A stretch of 64,000 nucleotides of DNA from Mycosarcoma maydis. Lineage: Eukaryota > Basidiomycota > Ustilaginomycetes > Ustilaginales. Positions 9,481 through 20,405 of the stretch are shown piece after piece. Where the stretch lies: positions 124,001 to 188,000 of the forward strand of contig NC_026491.1 in assembly GCF_000328475.2 (NCBI RefSeq), given 5' to 3'. The notes beneath the pieces are model-generated. The model did not search any database, was not told the origin of the DNA, and was given only the letters and a program-made list of their open reading frames with translations. Every line of letters begins with the position of its first letter. The stretch's first letter is position 1. Position numbers and translations under genes: made by a program.

Positions 9481-11904
9481 TTACGCCATGTAAGGCCTAA
9501 AGTCGGCAGGCGCCGGGGCGAATCCGGTCTCGGGAGCAGTGAGGTATGAGGCCAATTCGCCGTCTGCCGTGTTGTAAGGCGCCGTGTTGCCCCACCAGCC
9601 GTCGGAGGCAAAGTCGCTCTGTTTGCCCGAAGGGAAGATGAGACAGAAGAAGATGATCACTGCTGAAATCGCGGTACCAGTGTCGAGCGCAGCACCCAAG
9701 ACGTAGTTGTATCGTGTCCACCAGCCGGTGCGGTACTTCTTCAAGATGTAGTTAAACACGAAACCACACATTGCCCAGGCAGTAAAGTTGATACCCGTGG
9801 CAGGAGGCATGAGTCCGGTACCGGTGAAGATGACGGGCGAGTTGACCTTGCGAATGAACGAGCGAGGGAACTTCTTGGTAAGAGCCCAGACGATGACGGG
9901 GAAAATGGCACCAGCCAAGAACATCCACAACAGCTTGCCATACTGCTTACCCGGCGAGAAGACAGCGCCAGGTCCGATGAGACCCCAAATCTGTGAAGCA
10001 GTACCAAAGACAATGAGGTAGTTGCAGGTGAAGTTGTCAGCAGCTTCAGGTGTGCAGACGTTCTTGATGTTGGAGAAGACCCAGCTCTGAACGCCGAGAA
10101 CAACAAAGGACGAAACGACAATGGCGGTGACCTGGGCAATGAACATGTCCCTAGGAGGAACCTTCATGTAGTGGCCGAGTTTCATATCGCCGGTAAACGA
10201 GAGACCCTGGTAGACAGCCATGTAGCAAAAAACTTTGAACATCATCATGCCGGTAGCCGAGCCAGGGTGCATGTAGCCAATGATGAACTCCGAGATGACG
10301 TTTAGACCAACCTCAACGTTGGAGATGGCGTACACGATACCAACCGGTAGCATGAAGAACGCGCCGATGATTAGTGAGATGATGAAGGCCCAAACGGGGA
10401 AGTCGGTGGCGTAGCCGGCAGTGCATCCGACACCCATGCCAAAGCAGATCAGAAAGAGGATGGCGTACCAGAGCTTGGGCACCTCGGGGTATCTTTGCAT
10501 AAGACGCGCGTGAACGTCGCGCTCGGCGTTGATCGAAGTGGTGAACTGCTTGTAGATCTGCTTTCCGTGGAAGAGCGCGACGTGAACAACGATGGCGGTG
10601 ATCGACGCAAACGAGAGCGCAAATGACACGGCATAGGTGACCGAGAAGTACTGCTCCGAGTAGGCGTTGTAACCCGCTGGGTTAAAGTGAAGGTGGTCAG
10701 GGGTAGTAACCTTAGAGGTCTTGAATTTTTTTCCGAATCGGTCATAGACACCACTGGTGGAGAAGGGAAGGTAGGCAAAGTTCCAGACGTTCTTGTAGTA
10801 GAGGATCGGGGCGATGAAGCAGTAGCAGAACAAGAAGCCACCAAGCACGTTGGCCTGTGCCCACCACGGAGTATAAATGGGGTTACCGTTGTACGAGTAC
10901 TGGTTCCAGTCAAACGTAAGGGGAATAAGGCCAAGGCCCTGCTGGGTACCAAGGATCTGGTTAAGAGGGACGTTGTTGGGGGCGATGAGGCAGAACCAGT
11001 TGCCGACCGACATGAGGGCGAAAAGGTAACCAGGAACAAAGTACCACGCAAAAGCGCAGGAGACGGCGATCATGAAGAACTTGTATCGCGACATGTGGTT
11101 GCTGCCGGTGTCGACCTGTCGGTGAAGGGCGCTGAAAAGCGCTGTGTTGCCGAGATTACCTGGCCAGATCATTGCAGCTGGCCAGACGAGCCATCGACGG
11201 AAGAAACCAGCCATGGAGAAACCAATGAGCTGCGAACTGAGAGTGAGCAGAATAATGTAGCCAAAGCCCCAGTCGAATCCGTAGGTGATGCGCTGAACCG
11301 CCGAGACGTTGGAAGCGTAAGCACGCTGGTAGGTCACGTTGCTCATCACAGTGATGATGGTGTGCTCCTTGACGTTGAACGGGCCAGGATTGAGGGTGAA
11401 GCTGCCAAACGGAGTCTTGAAGACTTTGGTCGGTAGAACCTTGGCCATGAAGACACCCATGGGGTATGCAAGCAGCTGTGCGACGAAGGAAGTGATAGTG
11501 GTGGTGGGGTATCGGTAGCTGAGAAGCTGGTTGACGCCTGGGATGACAATGGTAAAGAGCAGACCAAGGGTCCACGCACGGAAGGTCATGACGGGCATGG
11601 TGGGGTCATCGATGTTGGAGACGGCGGCGCGCACTTCAGGGTACGGCGAGTCCTCCTCGAGCTCCTCCTCGATCTGAGCCTCGGCCTTGTAGTCGCCCTG
11701 CTCGATGACTCGCTCGACAGCGTCAATTTTTTCGGTCTCCATGTTGGGGTCATTGATGCGGTGGTCGAGGAAATCATTCTTGAGGTTCTTCTCGACATTG
11801 TGGAGCTCTTCGATGCCAGGAGTAGCAGCATGATCTTTGGAAGAGGACTTGGCTCCCGAAGAGCTGTGGCTCGAAGTTCGAGCGATATCAATCTCGTTGA
11901 CCAT
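9481..11904 (-). CDS. OPT-family oligopeptide transporter
   Basis: A single exon of 807 codons. The open frame extends five codons further, but only to a TTG; the ATG at 11904 (M-V-N-E-I-D-I) is the first real start. Fungal OPT proteins are proton-coupled importers of tetra- and pentapeptides or glutathione-like compounds in the plasma membrane. The roughly 110-residue N-terminus is hydrophilic and acidic. It ends in S-P-Y-P-E-V-R-A-A-V and D-P-T-M-P-V, the typical lead-in to helix 1. The OPT signature N-P-G-P-F-N-V-K-E-H follows helix 2. About 12-14 hydrophobic segments continue to near the C-terminus, with the family-typical F-S-P-G-K-Q-Y-G-K-L and F-T-G-T-G-L-M-P-P-A-T-G. Length matches the fungal family (750-900). 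Substrate cannot be inferred; iron-siderophore (YSL-like) members look different. Confidence 0.93.
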   Translation of the reverse strand: MVNEIDIARTSSHSSSGAKSSSKDHAATPGIEELHNVEKNLKNDFLDHRINDPNMETEKIDAVERVIEQGDYKAEAQIEEELEEDSPYPEVRAAVSNIDDPTMPVMTFRAWTLGLLFTIVIPGVNQLLSYRYPTTTITSFVAQLLAYPMGVFMAKVLPTKVFKTPFGSFTLNPGPFNVKEHTIITVMSNVTYQRAYASNVSAVQRITYGFDWGFGYIILLTLSSQLIGFSMAGFFRRWLVWPAAMIWPGNLGNTALFSALHRQVDTGSNHMSRYKFFMIAVSCAFAWYFVPGYLFALMSVGNWFCLIAPNNVPLNQILGTQQGLGLIPLTFDWNQYSYNGNPIYTPWWAQANVLGGFLFCYCFIAPILYYKNVWNFAYLPFSTSGVYDRFGKKFKTSKVTTPDHLHFNPAGYNAYSEQYFSVTYAVSFALSFASITAIVVHVALFHGKQIYKQFTTSINAERDVHARLMQRYPEVPKLWYAILFLICFGMGVGCTAGYATDFPVWAFIISLIIGAFFMLPVGIVYAISNVEVGLNVISEFIIGYMHPGSATGMMMFKVFCYMAVYQGLSFTGDMKLGHYMKVPPRDMFIAQVTAIVVSSFVVLGVQSWVFSNIKNVCTPEAADNFTCNYLIVFGTASQIWGLIGPGAVFSPGKQYGKLLWMFLAGAIFPVIVWALTKKFPRSFIRKVNSPVIFTGTGLMPPATGINFTAWAMCGFVFNYILKKYRTGWWTRYNYVLGAALDTGTAISAVIIFFCLIFPSGKQSDFASDGWWGNTAPYNTADGELASYLTAPETGFAPAPADFRPYMA

Positions 11905-12984
11905 CTCGGTGAAGCGCAAGTCGAGTAATGCTCACCGAGCCGGGACGGGGAGGAGAAAGGGAGATGGATTGGGGGGGGGGGTTTGATGCGAGTACGTTCG
12001 AACAAGGGGTATAAGGCCAATGTTTATAAGTGCTTTGGGCTCTTTGCTCTTTGCTTTTTGCGCAATTGGATCCAACGAATGAAAGATGCGGAAAGAGGTG
12101 AGCCGATCCGAGGAGTCGAGGCTGCCAACACGACATCGCTATCTATCGAAGCAATCAATGGCGTTCCGAAGCCAGGTGAGTCAGACTGGTCTGGGACACT
12201 GCGTTGGATCAGTTGCTGAACCGCTTGGGCGGCAATTCCGACGGTTGCTCGCCCACGCCCAAACGTGCGCTATCACAGTGACAGCGGAGAGAGCGCAATC
12301 GTATCAAACCAGGCGGACAGTAAGTCACAAATATACCGGCATAGTCCGACTAGTGTGCGGGTCAGATGCGGCAACCAAAAGAGGAGCACACCTGGAAAGC
12401 AAGCGCGCTGATTCGACGTTCAGTGTGTGGGGACAGGTCGTGCGATGTGGCGATAACAGATGAACTCCAAGGCTGTTCAGGCGAGGCAGGAGATACCAGT
12501 CAACCATTCACGATTCGGACATGTGGCTTCCGAAGCTGTGGCTCTAGTCCAGAAAGGCCCTTAACATAATCTGCAGCTTCTTGCATCAAGTCGAGTCCAA
12601 TTCACGATTCATGTTCAAGAGTTACAGTAACTATAACAAAAAAACTAGAATAAAAAATTGAAATGTGCAAGTCCTTGAGTGAGCAGGCAGATGTCCGTTG
12701 AGCAGGCTATATGCGAGCCACAGCTTCAGACTCGTGTAAGCGAGATCAACTCAAGCGCTGAATTGCCCTGGAATACGAATGAGTTTGGGCTCGCTGCTCG
12801 TTTGGACTAACTTATCCGCGAATTGATTTACGGTGCTTTGCTCGTGACAGTGCCTTTGCCTTTGCCTTTCTTCTCGCCAAACGACCAGGTTCGTCTTGAA
12901 GCAAAACTTCAACGGGCAAGATCAGGGCTGACTGACGCAAAGCAGTCTAACACAGATGATCAGAGCCAAACACTGTCACGCTTT

Positions 12985-12988
<4 letters not shown>

Positions 12989-13033
<45 letters not shown>
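12989..13033. repeat. (CAG)15 trinucleotide microsatellite
   Basis: Fifteen uninterrupted CAG units, followed by CGACGGG. It lies inside an open frame of 141 codons that would read it as poly-Ala, but that frame has no other support, so the repeat is treated as intergenic. Confidence 0.95.
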
Positions 13034-13037
<4 letters not shown>

Positions 13038-14122
13038 GGGCGATCTCGATTTCGGTCGCAGCGGTCTGTTCCGAAGCTGCCAGGGTGCCAAGCAGAAAGA
13101 AGCTTTTCTGATTGGTGGTGAGTCAGGAGACGAGCCCTCTGATCAAAGTAAAGTCAACGCTAGGCTGCTAACACCTGTCGACAAACGGAAAAGCGAACAG
13201 CACTCACGACTCGTGACTGTGATTCTGCTGAGTTGTCAGGATCAGTGATTTATTCAGCTTCACTCACGACTTAATTTATTATACATTATGCTGCATTTAT
13301 CAGAGGCATGAATTCGAGTCGGCGGCTGGTAAACCCAACCGAGGTTCGGAGTTTCAAGTGGAGCAGAAATCGGTAAAATGCATTCGTGATTCGTGATTGA
13401 CGCGGTGACCTGCACCAAGTCGTTCGTGATCAGTCAAGAGTGGCGCAGGCCGTCAAGCGTAAAGATAGACGCAACGAGCAGCTAGCTAGCTTAGCATCCG
13501 TTCGGTTCACGGTTGGTCGACACAAATTCGAACCTTTGCTCTCTTAGAGACGGCCATCATCTTGAAGCCGCAGGCCCACACTTTCCCGCCGCCGCCCGCG
13601 GCACATTCGTGATTCACGATTCACATTTCCACTCGTCCCGCCAATCACATCGAGTTATTTTAAATGTTGCAGCTCGGCCATGACTCAAAATGGCCTTGCT
13701 GCATCGAGGCGATCCTCCATAATTGAGTATCAGGGTGACCCGTAGGCGTGGAAAGGCCGTCGCAATCGCACTGTTCGACAAACGCCATTCAACGGTCAGA
13801 TGATAACGTCAGGACGCTCTCGCACTTGACGGTCTTCACGGTCGCCCTCTCGCGAGACAAGCAGAGCAGCATATTTATTGCTCTCGTCGCATTCGTGGTT
13901 CACATTCACGATTGTTACGGATCAAACTCGAGCGAAGGCAGCAGACTTGCTTGCGCATGAGGCGACAGCCACTCGCAAGGAAGGGCCTTGTCGAACAGCT
14001 CTGCGTGAATTTCATCTGTGTTGCTCTTCGGAGCGTTGTCTTCCGCAACGCTAAGACAGCGCTGTTTCCACTCACATTCGAGACTCTCTTCTGCCGAATT
14101 CCGCTACGATTCTCCTTCAGCC

Positions 14123-14171
14123 ATTCACGATTCACGATTCACGATTCACGATTCACGATTCACGATTCGTC
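14123..14171. repeat. tandem heptamer array, (ATTCACG)6 plus ATTCGTC
   Basis: Six perfect consecutive ATTCACG units at 14123-14164 followed by a variant unit. This is the cleanest example in the window of the dispersed 7-bp repeat family. Confidence 0.97.
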
Positions 14172-15537
14172 AACGACATTCCACGCGTCGGATCTGCAAT
14201 GGTAGTCTGCTCGTGCCTAGGTGCCACCGCAAGCGAGCTTCTTCGTTGGGTGGGGTAAGCTTATCGCACGACCGAGATGTGTGACGAGAGAATCATTCAT
14301 AGTCTTGTTCCCGACACAAAATAACCACAATAACAAGATCGGACTGTGTAAGCCTGTGATCAAGTCACGAGTACAATCACGAATCGGGCTACAGGGAGCA
14401 TCAAATTCCCTCAGCACCAAATCATGAATAAATTTTTGCCCGAATCAAGTCGTGAGTCGGTTGACCTCTTGTACTTTTGCGTGTTCAAGACGGGAGCAGG
14501 TGCGCCCAAGCTAATACTTTACTCGGCTGACAGACGCGCTCTGACCGGCGGCGAGAGCATCTGAAGGCCGACTGTCTTTCCATCGCCGGAGATCGAAAAC
14601 AATCCCCCTTGTTTGCCTTTCCGCTTAGACTGCACCTCCGCCTTTGAAGCTATCCCAGCGTGCGGTGCAAATACAGTCAAGGTTAGACATCACGAGGCTG
14701 TCTGCAAGGTCAGAAATGTAATTCGATGTTGCAAGATTGCGCAAGCGTGCACGCCGGGTCGAGTGGCGGAGCATCTATACCCTGAATGCAGGTGCAGCGC
14801 AGGAATCGGATCACATTTCGCCGAACAAAAAAGGTACCTGTGGATAACGGGATCACCACAACCAACCGTGAATGACTTGATGATCAAGTTCAAGTTCAAA
14901 GATACCTGTCCTTCTCGCATCCAATCACGAATGCGATGCATGTCTCTAGTGTTTCTCATTGGTCAGTCAGGATCTCATCTCGAGAGTGCAATGCAAGGCA
15001 CGAGCCTCGTCAGTCGGATCAGCCGCTTCCTTTAGGTTGTTGTGCAGTGGATCACGTGCGCCTGTGTCTTGGGTTGGTCTCGATCGGATTCGCACCATCC
15101 GTATATGTCACCATTCGCAGAGTGTCTACCACAGCTTAGGTCTCGATCTCAGGGACCGCTCGTGGCAGACACCTCGCTACAAGGAGTTGGCATTCCATGC
15201 CAGGCGCCAATCTACGTCCAGATCGCTCTCGGTCACTTCCAGTTCCTTAACGCTAAGCTTGCACATTCAATGACCAAAACTGTGCGTCTTGCATTGGAGC
15301 ACCTTCGACCACAGAAATGAGCTATCGGTCTCTGTGGAGACAATCCGACGGGCTAGGGCGTTGATCGACTGAATCCACGGCAAGGTGTTGGTCTCTGCGC
15401 AATGCAGTCCAAACAGCGTCGGACTTACAGAACCAGCACGTGATTCCAAGTGTTTTGCCCTGACGACATGACCAGATTGCTATGCGAATTTGGCGTCCAT
15501 CTCGAGTCGAGTTACGCACTGGACGCAATTCTGAGCT

Positions 15538-17829
15538 CTACATAGCAGCCGTAGGGGCGGCAGACCCCTGTGTCGTCTTTTGTGAATGAGCGCGCGCCAA
15601 CGTGCTGGTTGGTAGCTCTGCCCTAGCTGGCAACTTTGGCTTTACTTCCTCCTCGCTCTCTACAAGCATATACTTTGCCTGCTCACGCTTGATCCTTGTG
15701 TGCTGATGAGTCAAATGCTTACTCGCAGGTAACAGGACCTTATCGAAGAACTTTCCCAACTTATCGTACTGCCTAGCTGCGATAAGAAGCGACACGTACC
15801 CGTCGGGTCGAATGACGACAAGCGTGCCTCTATCTTGTCGCAATCCGTATTTTCGGTACGCCTGGCCGTGACCTTGGTGATACGAATCGTCGTCGACAAA
15901 GATCTTGTGATAGTCTGCAGAAACGTTGTACGTGTTATCGGCGGTCGGGCGATGGTGACGGCTTGTAGATGGGCGAAGAGCCTCGTGGTAGTCTTGCAAC
16001 TCGTTCTCGCCTCGCGGTGTAGCAGAAACGGTCAACACTTCGATTATCGAGTCAGGGTCTTGATCTTTCGGCGTGAAGTGAGGCACTAGCTGCTGAGCCA
16101 CATAGTCGCCAACCTGTTTCATCTCACCGTTGCAGTCAGCATTGCGAATGTCGCCGCAGAAGTACACGATACGCCATCGGCCATCCGATACAATCCAGTC
16201 CGCCAGCTCGTATGGGAGCGCGGTAGCGTGGCAGACGACCTGTGCGGTGTTAAACCTCTTGCCTGGCTCAATACGCTTTTCTCCTGCTGATGCGCCAGAC
16301 AAACCGGCATCACTCACTACATGGTCAGCAGGCGCTTCGACCTTGGCGTGACTGACTACGATTCCGCCTTCAATCGAAGTGTGACTGCTACCTTCCGGCT
16401 TGACGGTGATAAGCGATCGTTGGTAGTCGACCGACAAACCCGATGCAAAACGGTTTCCCTTTTCAAACGCCTGCTGGAACTCGGTCATCGAGATTCCTGC
16501 AGCATCTGCTTCGTCCCTCGCAGGCTTGCCACTGAACAGACGACTGAACTTGTGGTCAAACGTGATCAAGTCTTGCGCAATCTGTTTGCGCTCCATCTCG
16601 TACGTTGGCAGAATACTTCTTGGCGAGACACGCTTGATCACGGAGGCGATCTTCCAGGTCAGATTGTACGCGTCTTGCATCGAAGTATTCATACCCTGGC
16701 CAGCTTTTGGCGAGTGGGTGTGGCATGCATCTCCGGCGATGAATACGCGATCGTAAAGCGAAAACTTGTCAGCGGTGCGTTGTCCGATGACATAGGCCGT
16801 CCACCAATCCAGATCGCCCTCGCCAATGTCGAGTGTATAAGGTGCAATGATGGCCTTGGCCGTCTTGAGGATCATCTCCGGTGTAATGCTGTATCGGTCT
16901 ATACCCTTGTTGAGCTCAGAGACTTGGATGTAGAATCGCACTAGGCCATCCTCGCGCGGGATAATCATCATACTACCTGAGTCGGCAGAGTGGATAGCAC
17001 AGCGGCTGCGCACATCGGGGAAGTTGGTGATAGGTACAGCATCGAGCACGCCCCAGACGAACGATGTTTGGTCACCCTCCATCTTGCTGCCCATCTGGCG
17101 ACGCGTCCACGAGTGGGCGCCATCGCAGCCAATCACATACTTGGCATGGATACGTTCGCGAGTTCCAGATTCAACACGAGCATCGTTCGCTGCCGACGGT
17201 GTATCATCTGGAGCGAGCGATGAGCGGAAGAGACCATTGGGAATGCTCTGGCCCATCTGCGAGGCCGTAGCTTCTTCTTCCGATAGCCTGCGAACCTCGA
17301 CTTGAATCGGAAAAGCCTCAGAATCATCGACGGCCGCTTCATCGACCGTGAGCGATTCAGGCAGGATAGCACGCTCGACGCTGAGCTTGTTTCTAGAGTG
17401 CTCGGCGATACTGTCCAGGAAGACTTTTTCGATACGGCCTTGATGAAGCACACACTGCTGCCAGCGCGAAATGCCGGGAATAGTGTCGGGCTTCCTACCG
17501 GTTCTCTGCAGTTGTCCGTCCGGGCCCGGGTTCCAGAATTGCATCTCGATCATGCGGTTGCTTTGGCGCCAGATGCCTTCTGCTAAACCAAAGCTGTGCA
17601 AAATCTCGAGCGACCGGCACTGGAGTCCATCGGCCTGGCCGTTGAAAATCTTGTCGTTACGCTTGTCGATTATGCGCACCGAGGGTCCTAGACCTTGTAC
17701 TGCCAGCCAGTTGGCAGCCATGAGTCCGGCTGGACCTGCGCCAATAATGAGTATATCGCAGTACGACTCTTTGACGCTATCCCCTGAAGGCGCGCTCAAG
17801 CCATCATTTGCAATTCGATCTTTGGTCAT
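15538..17829 (-). CDS. phenol 2-monooxygenase-like FAD monooxygenase
   Basis: A single exon of 763 codons from an ATG at 17829. It is a class A flavoprotein hydroxylase that uses NADPH and O2 to ortho-hydroxylate a phenol, feeding the catechol into ring cleavage. The FAD-binding G-A-G-P-A-G is at residues 30-35, followed by I-I-D-K-R (Asp55) and N-G-Q-A-D-G-L-Q-C-R. The D-G motif is at 236-237 (V-I-G-C-D-G-A-H-S-W) and the G-D motif at 366-367 (F-I-A-G-D-A-C-H-T-H-S-P-K-A-G-Q-G-M-N). Arg292 and Tyr300 sit 8 residues apart in P-R-E-D-G-L-V-R-F-Y, matching the catalytic Arg/Tyr pair known from Trichosporon phenol hydroxylase. After about residue 530 comes the thioredoxin-like dimerisation domain. 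Exact substrate (phenol, hydroxybenzoate or another aromatic) is not decided by sequence. No obvious peroxisomal or secretory signal. Confidence 0.9.
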   Translation of the reverse strand: MTKDRIANDGLSAPSGDSVKESYCDILIIGAGPAGLMAANWLAVQGLGPSVRIIDKRNDKIFNGQADGLQCRSLEILHSFGLAEGIWRQSNRMIEMQFWNPGPDGQLQRTGRKPDTIPGISRWQQCVLHQGRIEKVFLDSIAEHSRNKLSVERAILPESLTVDEAAVDDSEAFPIQVEVRRLSEEEATASQMGQSIPNGLFRSSLAPDDTPSAANDARVESGTRERIHAKYVIGCDGAHSWTRRQMGSKMEGDQTSFVWGVLDAVPITNFPDVRSRCAIHSADSGSMMIIPREDGLVRFYIQVSELNKGIDRYSITPEMILKTAKAIIAPYTLDIGEGDLDWWTAYVIGQRTADKFSLYDRVFIAGDACHTHSPKAGQGMNTSMQDAYNLTWKIASVIKRVSPRSILPTYEMERKQIAQDLITFDHKFSRLFSGKPARDEADAAGISMTEFQQAFEKGNRFASGLSVDYQRSLITVKPEGSSHTSIEGGIVVSHAKVEAPADHVVSDAGLSGASAGEKRIEPGKRFNTAQVVCHATALPYELADWIVSDGRWRIVYFCGDIRNADCNGEMKQVGDYVAQQLVPHFTPKDQDPDSIIEVLTVSATPRGENELQDYHEALRPSTSRHHRPTADNTYNVSADYHKIFVDDDSYHQGHGQAYRKYGLRQDRGTLVVIRPDGYVSLLIAARQYDKLGKFFDKVLLPASKHLTHQHTRIKREQAKYMLVESEEEVKPKLPARAELPTSTLARAHSQKTTQGSAAPTAAM

Positions 17830-18138
17830 GTTCCATCGAAGTCGTCTAGTCTATGGTCGAGTCCGGGCGGCCTATGCTAAACGCAGTTTGCGGCTGTTCG
17901 AGGTGGAGGTTGAGCTTGAGTGTGGGATTGCTTTGTAGCTACCGCAATCCAAAGCTTCCCCACCTTCTCGCTACGCGCACTGCTCAGCTGTCCGTGCAAA
18001 CAGAACTGACATCCGGAAAAATGCGTGGTAAGATCCAAGACCAACACTTTCGGTGCAGAAGCTTGCAGTCGCCTAAAGTCCGCGTCTGCATGCTCTAGGT
18101 TAACTCCGTCATCCTGAAGATTTGCGATTCACGATTCT
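17830..18138. other. upstream region of the monooxygenase gene
   Basis: This short stretch should hold the monooxygenase promoter. A GATTCACGATTC repeat at about 18125-18137 directly abuts the broken 5' edge of the retrotransposon remnant. Nothing else is recognised. Confidence 0.5.
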
Positions 18139-18655
18139 GCTGCGGGTCAGGGGAGGACCACCTCCATCTTCTTCTCTGCCGCAACCTAACACTTCCCCGA
18201 TGGAGACTCACGACTTGAGGAGTTCCTCTGCCAGGCGGGCCACCTGACCCGCAATCAGCGCCTCACGTCCTTCAAACAGGTTCTGAACGAGCCAAAGTTC
18301 GCTATAGCGGTGATTATGTACCTGAGAGCACGCTTTCCTGTACGTGGTGCAACGCTGTCGCCCAGCCCATAACCTTCCCACTCCATCACTCCCATCTAAC
18401 ACATCATGACCAACTCACTCCAAACAATGGTATCTGGCAGCACCGCCTTTCGGCCGAGACGTCGTTCGGGACCCCTCTTGCTCTGCCCATGCACCATGAA
18501 TAAGCAGGGGCGGATTTGACTGTACAACACTTTGCGCCTCTATATGACCTACAGTATCTACCTTCCGTCTGTATCTTCGATTCTTGACTCCCGCATAAGC
18601 CTTTTTAGGCTTGGGTCGGTGTATGAATTTTTATAAAATAAACATACAGTAATCA
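18139..18655 (+). mobile_element. non-LTR retrotransposon remnant, 3' end (copy 1)
   Basis: It begins within the C-terminal cysteine motif of a reverse-transcriptase polyprotein (C-G-S-x-E-D-x-L-H-L-L-L-C-R-N-L-T) that it shares with the copy at 20406. It continues, after a frame disruption near 18210, as a further C-terminal segment (L-E-E-F-L-C-Q-A-G-H-L-T-R), and ends in a 3' UTR shared with copy 2 (CGATTCTTGACT...GCATAAGCCT...GGCTTGG/A-TCGGTGTATGAAT) plus an A-rich tail. The 5' part is missing, as is typical for target-primed LINE insertions, and it cannot code. Element family not named. Confidence 0.75.
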
Positions 18656-19313
18656 CAAATCGACGTTTTACGAGGTGAATATACTATTCAGGATTCCGCA
18701 TGACGCTAGATCGTCATGTTGTCAAGCAAACGCACTCCAAAGCAGATCACCGTCCTTGTCATAAAACGCGCTCACTATCAGCTCTGCTTGCACCTCCACG
18801 AGTGATTATCCACGACTAACGATGAATTCAAAGGCACAGCATTTGGGTCCAATGACAACGTCAAGAGCGTTACGAGGCTGAGAGCATTCTACTCCTCACG
18901 CTCAATGTATCGTCGTCGTCCACCAGCAAGCAAAGCGCAGCAGACAAAACGTGATTCACTTGCTCTCCTCACTCTGCATTCCCGAAGCCAGTCGACTTTT
19001 GCCGGTCAAGCCCGAAAGTTACTAGATGCGGTGAGCACAACATGGAGCAACAAATGCAGCACGAGCTGAAATGCGCTTAGCGCCTATTCGAGCCCGACGG
19101 AGATTGCCACAGTGCAGTCAGGCGCTGAAAAGGGGTTTGCACCACAGCACTAACTCTTCCACAACCCTCTTCCAGGCTATCAGCATCAAACATCTCTGGA
19201 GTGAGCTATCTCAGGCACAGAGGAAATCATGAGTTCAGGACGCGCAATATCTCTATACTTCTTAAAGGGCTACTTAAATAGGTGTCCAACATCAGTTGTA
19301 GCGTGCAAAACAT
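18656..19313. other. intergenic, no gene recognised
   Basis: AT-rich sequence after the retroelement tail, then mixed sequence up to the hydrolase stop codon, where the hydrolase 3' UTR should be. No coding signature seen. Confidence 0.5.
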
Positions 19314-20255
19314 CTAGCTGCTAAAAGCTTGTTTGATGTTGTCAAACATCTGACGGTAGACGTCGTCGCGCGATTCGATCGACTCGGGCACAAGTGGGTT
19401 CTTGTCCCAAGCGTGTTCTTCCCTCTCTACGCTGACAAAAATGATCTTCTTGTCCTTTTCAAGCCGAGCTACTTCGGCGAAGTACTCTTTGGCGATGTCG
19501 TGGAGGACATCGAGCTCGCCACCAGCGGCAAAGATATGGTTGGGGAAACGAGAGGTCTCGAGACCACGAATACGGAATCTTGGCTGTGTTCGATCCGTGG
19601 GGGCCGACAGGTAGCTATTGTTGAACAGGTTCACCGCCTGAGGAGACAGGTGGATGCCACTACGAGGTTCATAAGGTACCGGCTTCTCCGGCGTTTCGAG
19701 ACTGACATCAATGGGAGGATAGAGGCAAGAGATGGCGCGAATTTTGTTCGGGCCAAAGATGTTGCCTGTGCTCAATGCGAGACATGCGCCGGCACTGAAA
19801 CCGGAGAGTGCCAACTTGTCGATGTCGAAGCGTTGCGATTGCGTCAGCACCCAGTCCACAGCATCTTGGGCGTCATCACTTCCAGACGGAAAGGGGTATT
19901 CGGGACCTTTGCGGTAATCGCAGTCGAGAACGCTGCAGCCTAGCGCCTTGACAGCCTGGATGATGAATTCGCGATCCTCACCCCAGCTAGGAATCACATA
20001 GCCACTACCGTGCCAATTGACGACAACAGGCAGCTTTGCCGAAGCAGAAGTATCGGCTGGGCGGTAGAGGTCGACTCCGATGAAGCGGCCCTTGTCTCGA
20101 GAGGGAATTTGTAATGTCTCACGAACGATTCCTTCAGGCAAGGGTCGGCTTCGTAGATAACGCTCTGTGCCTCGTTTCCAATACACAAGGGACCGGACCA
20201 ATGTAGCTGTGAGCTTCAGGAGCCAGTATCGCGGCGAAACGATGCTGTGACCCAT
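19314..20255 (-). CDS. alpha/beta hydrolase (hormone-sensitive lipase-like, fold-3)
   Basis: Reading from the ATG at 20255 gives 313 codons and a hydrophobic N-terminus (M-G-H-S-I-V-S-P-R-Y-W). A second in-frame ATG at 20387 would add 44 low-complexity residues and is less likely. The oxyanion-hole motif is W-H-G-S-G at 81-85 (HGGG-type with one Ser). The nucleophile elbow is G-F-S-A-G at 152-156 (Ser154). Probable acid and base are Asp249 (G-G-E-L-D-V-L) and His281 (E-E-H-A-W). The D-Y-R-x-G-P-E-Y-P-F-P motif at 113-123 is typical of this esterase/lipase family. It would hydrolyse a carboxylic ester; the natural substrate is unknown. It lies between two remnants of the same retrotransposon and on the same strand as the phenol monooxygenase. 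Confidence 0.88.
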   Translation of the reverse strand: MGHSIVSPRYWLLKLTATLVRSLVYWKRGTERYLRSRPLPEGIVRETLQIPSRDKGRFIGVDLYRPADTSASAKLPVVVNWHGSGYVIPSWGEDREFIIQAVKALGCSVLDCDYRKGPEYPFPSGSDDAQDAVDWVLTQSQRFDIDKLALSGFSAGACLALSTGNIFGPNKIRAISCLYPPIDVSLETPEKPVPYEPRSGIHLSPQAVNLFNNSYLSAPTDRTQPRFRIRGLETSRFPNHIFAAGGELDVLHDIAKEYFAEVARLEKDKKIIFVSVEREEHAWDKNPLVPESIESRDDVYRQMFDNIKQAFSS

Positions 20256-20405
20256 CGTATAATCGGGTTTTGGCGGGGGTAAAAAAATCAGTGTCGAGGT
20301 GTTGATGGTTGGAAGGCAGGACTTTGGACGACGGTCTCGAGAGTGAAAGGTCGGCGTCTCGAAGTGGAATCGACAGTCACGAGTCATCTCACCGGGTTCA
20401 CATAA

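Larger units (their letters stand above)
11905..15537. other. 3.6 kb gene-poor region
   Basis: No open frame here has a convincing family signature or start. Visible features: a G11 run at 11971-11981; a (CAG)15 microsatellite at 12989-13033; scattered ATTCACG/CGTGAAT heptamers around 12600, 13385-13440, 13605-13630, 13895-13915, 14355-14460 and 14925; and a clean tandem array at 14123-14171. The part next to 11904 should hold the OPT promoter. The rest could be degenerate sequence or carry non-coding transcripts. Confidence 0.5.

Noticed and set aside
12823..13248. 141-codon ORF containing a poly-Ala tract
   Set aside because: The Ala tract is only the (CAG)15 microsatellite read in one frame. 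The rest has no family motif, and the region has no other gene signals.
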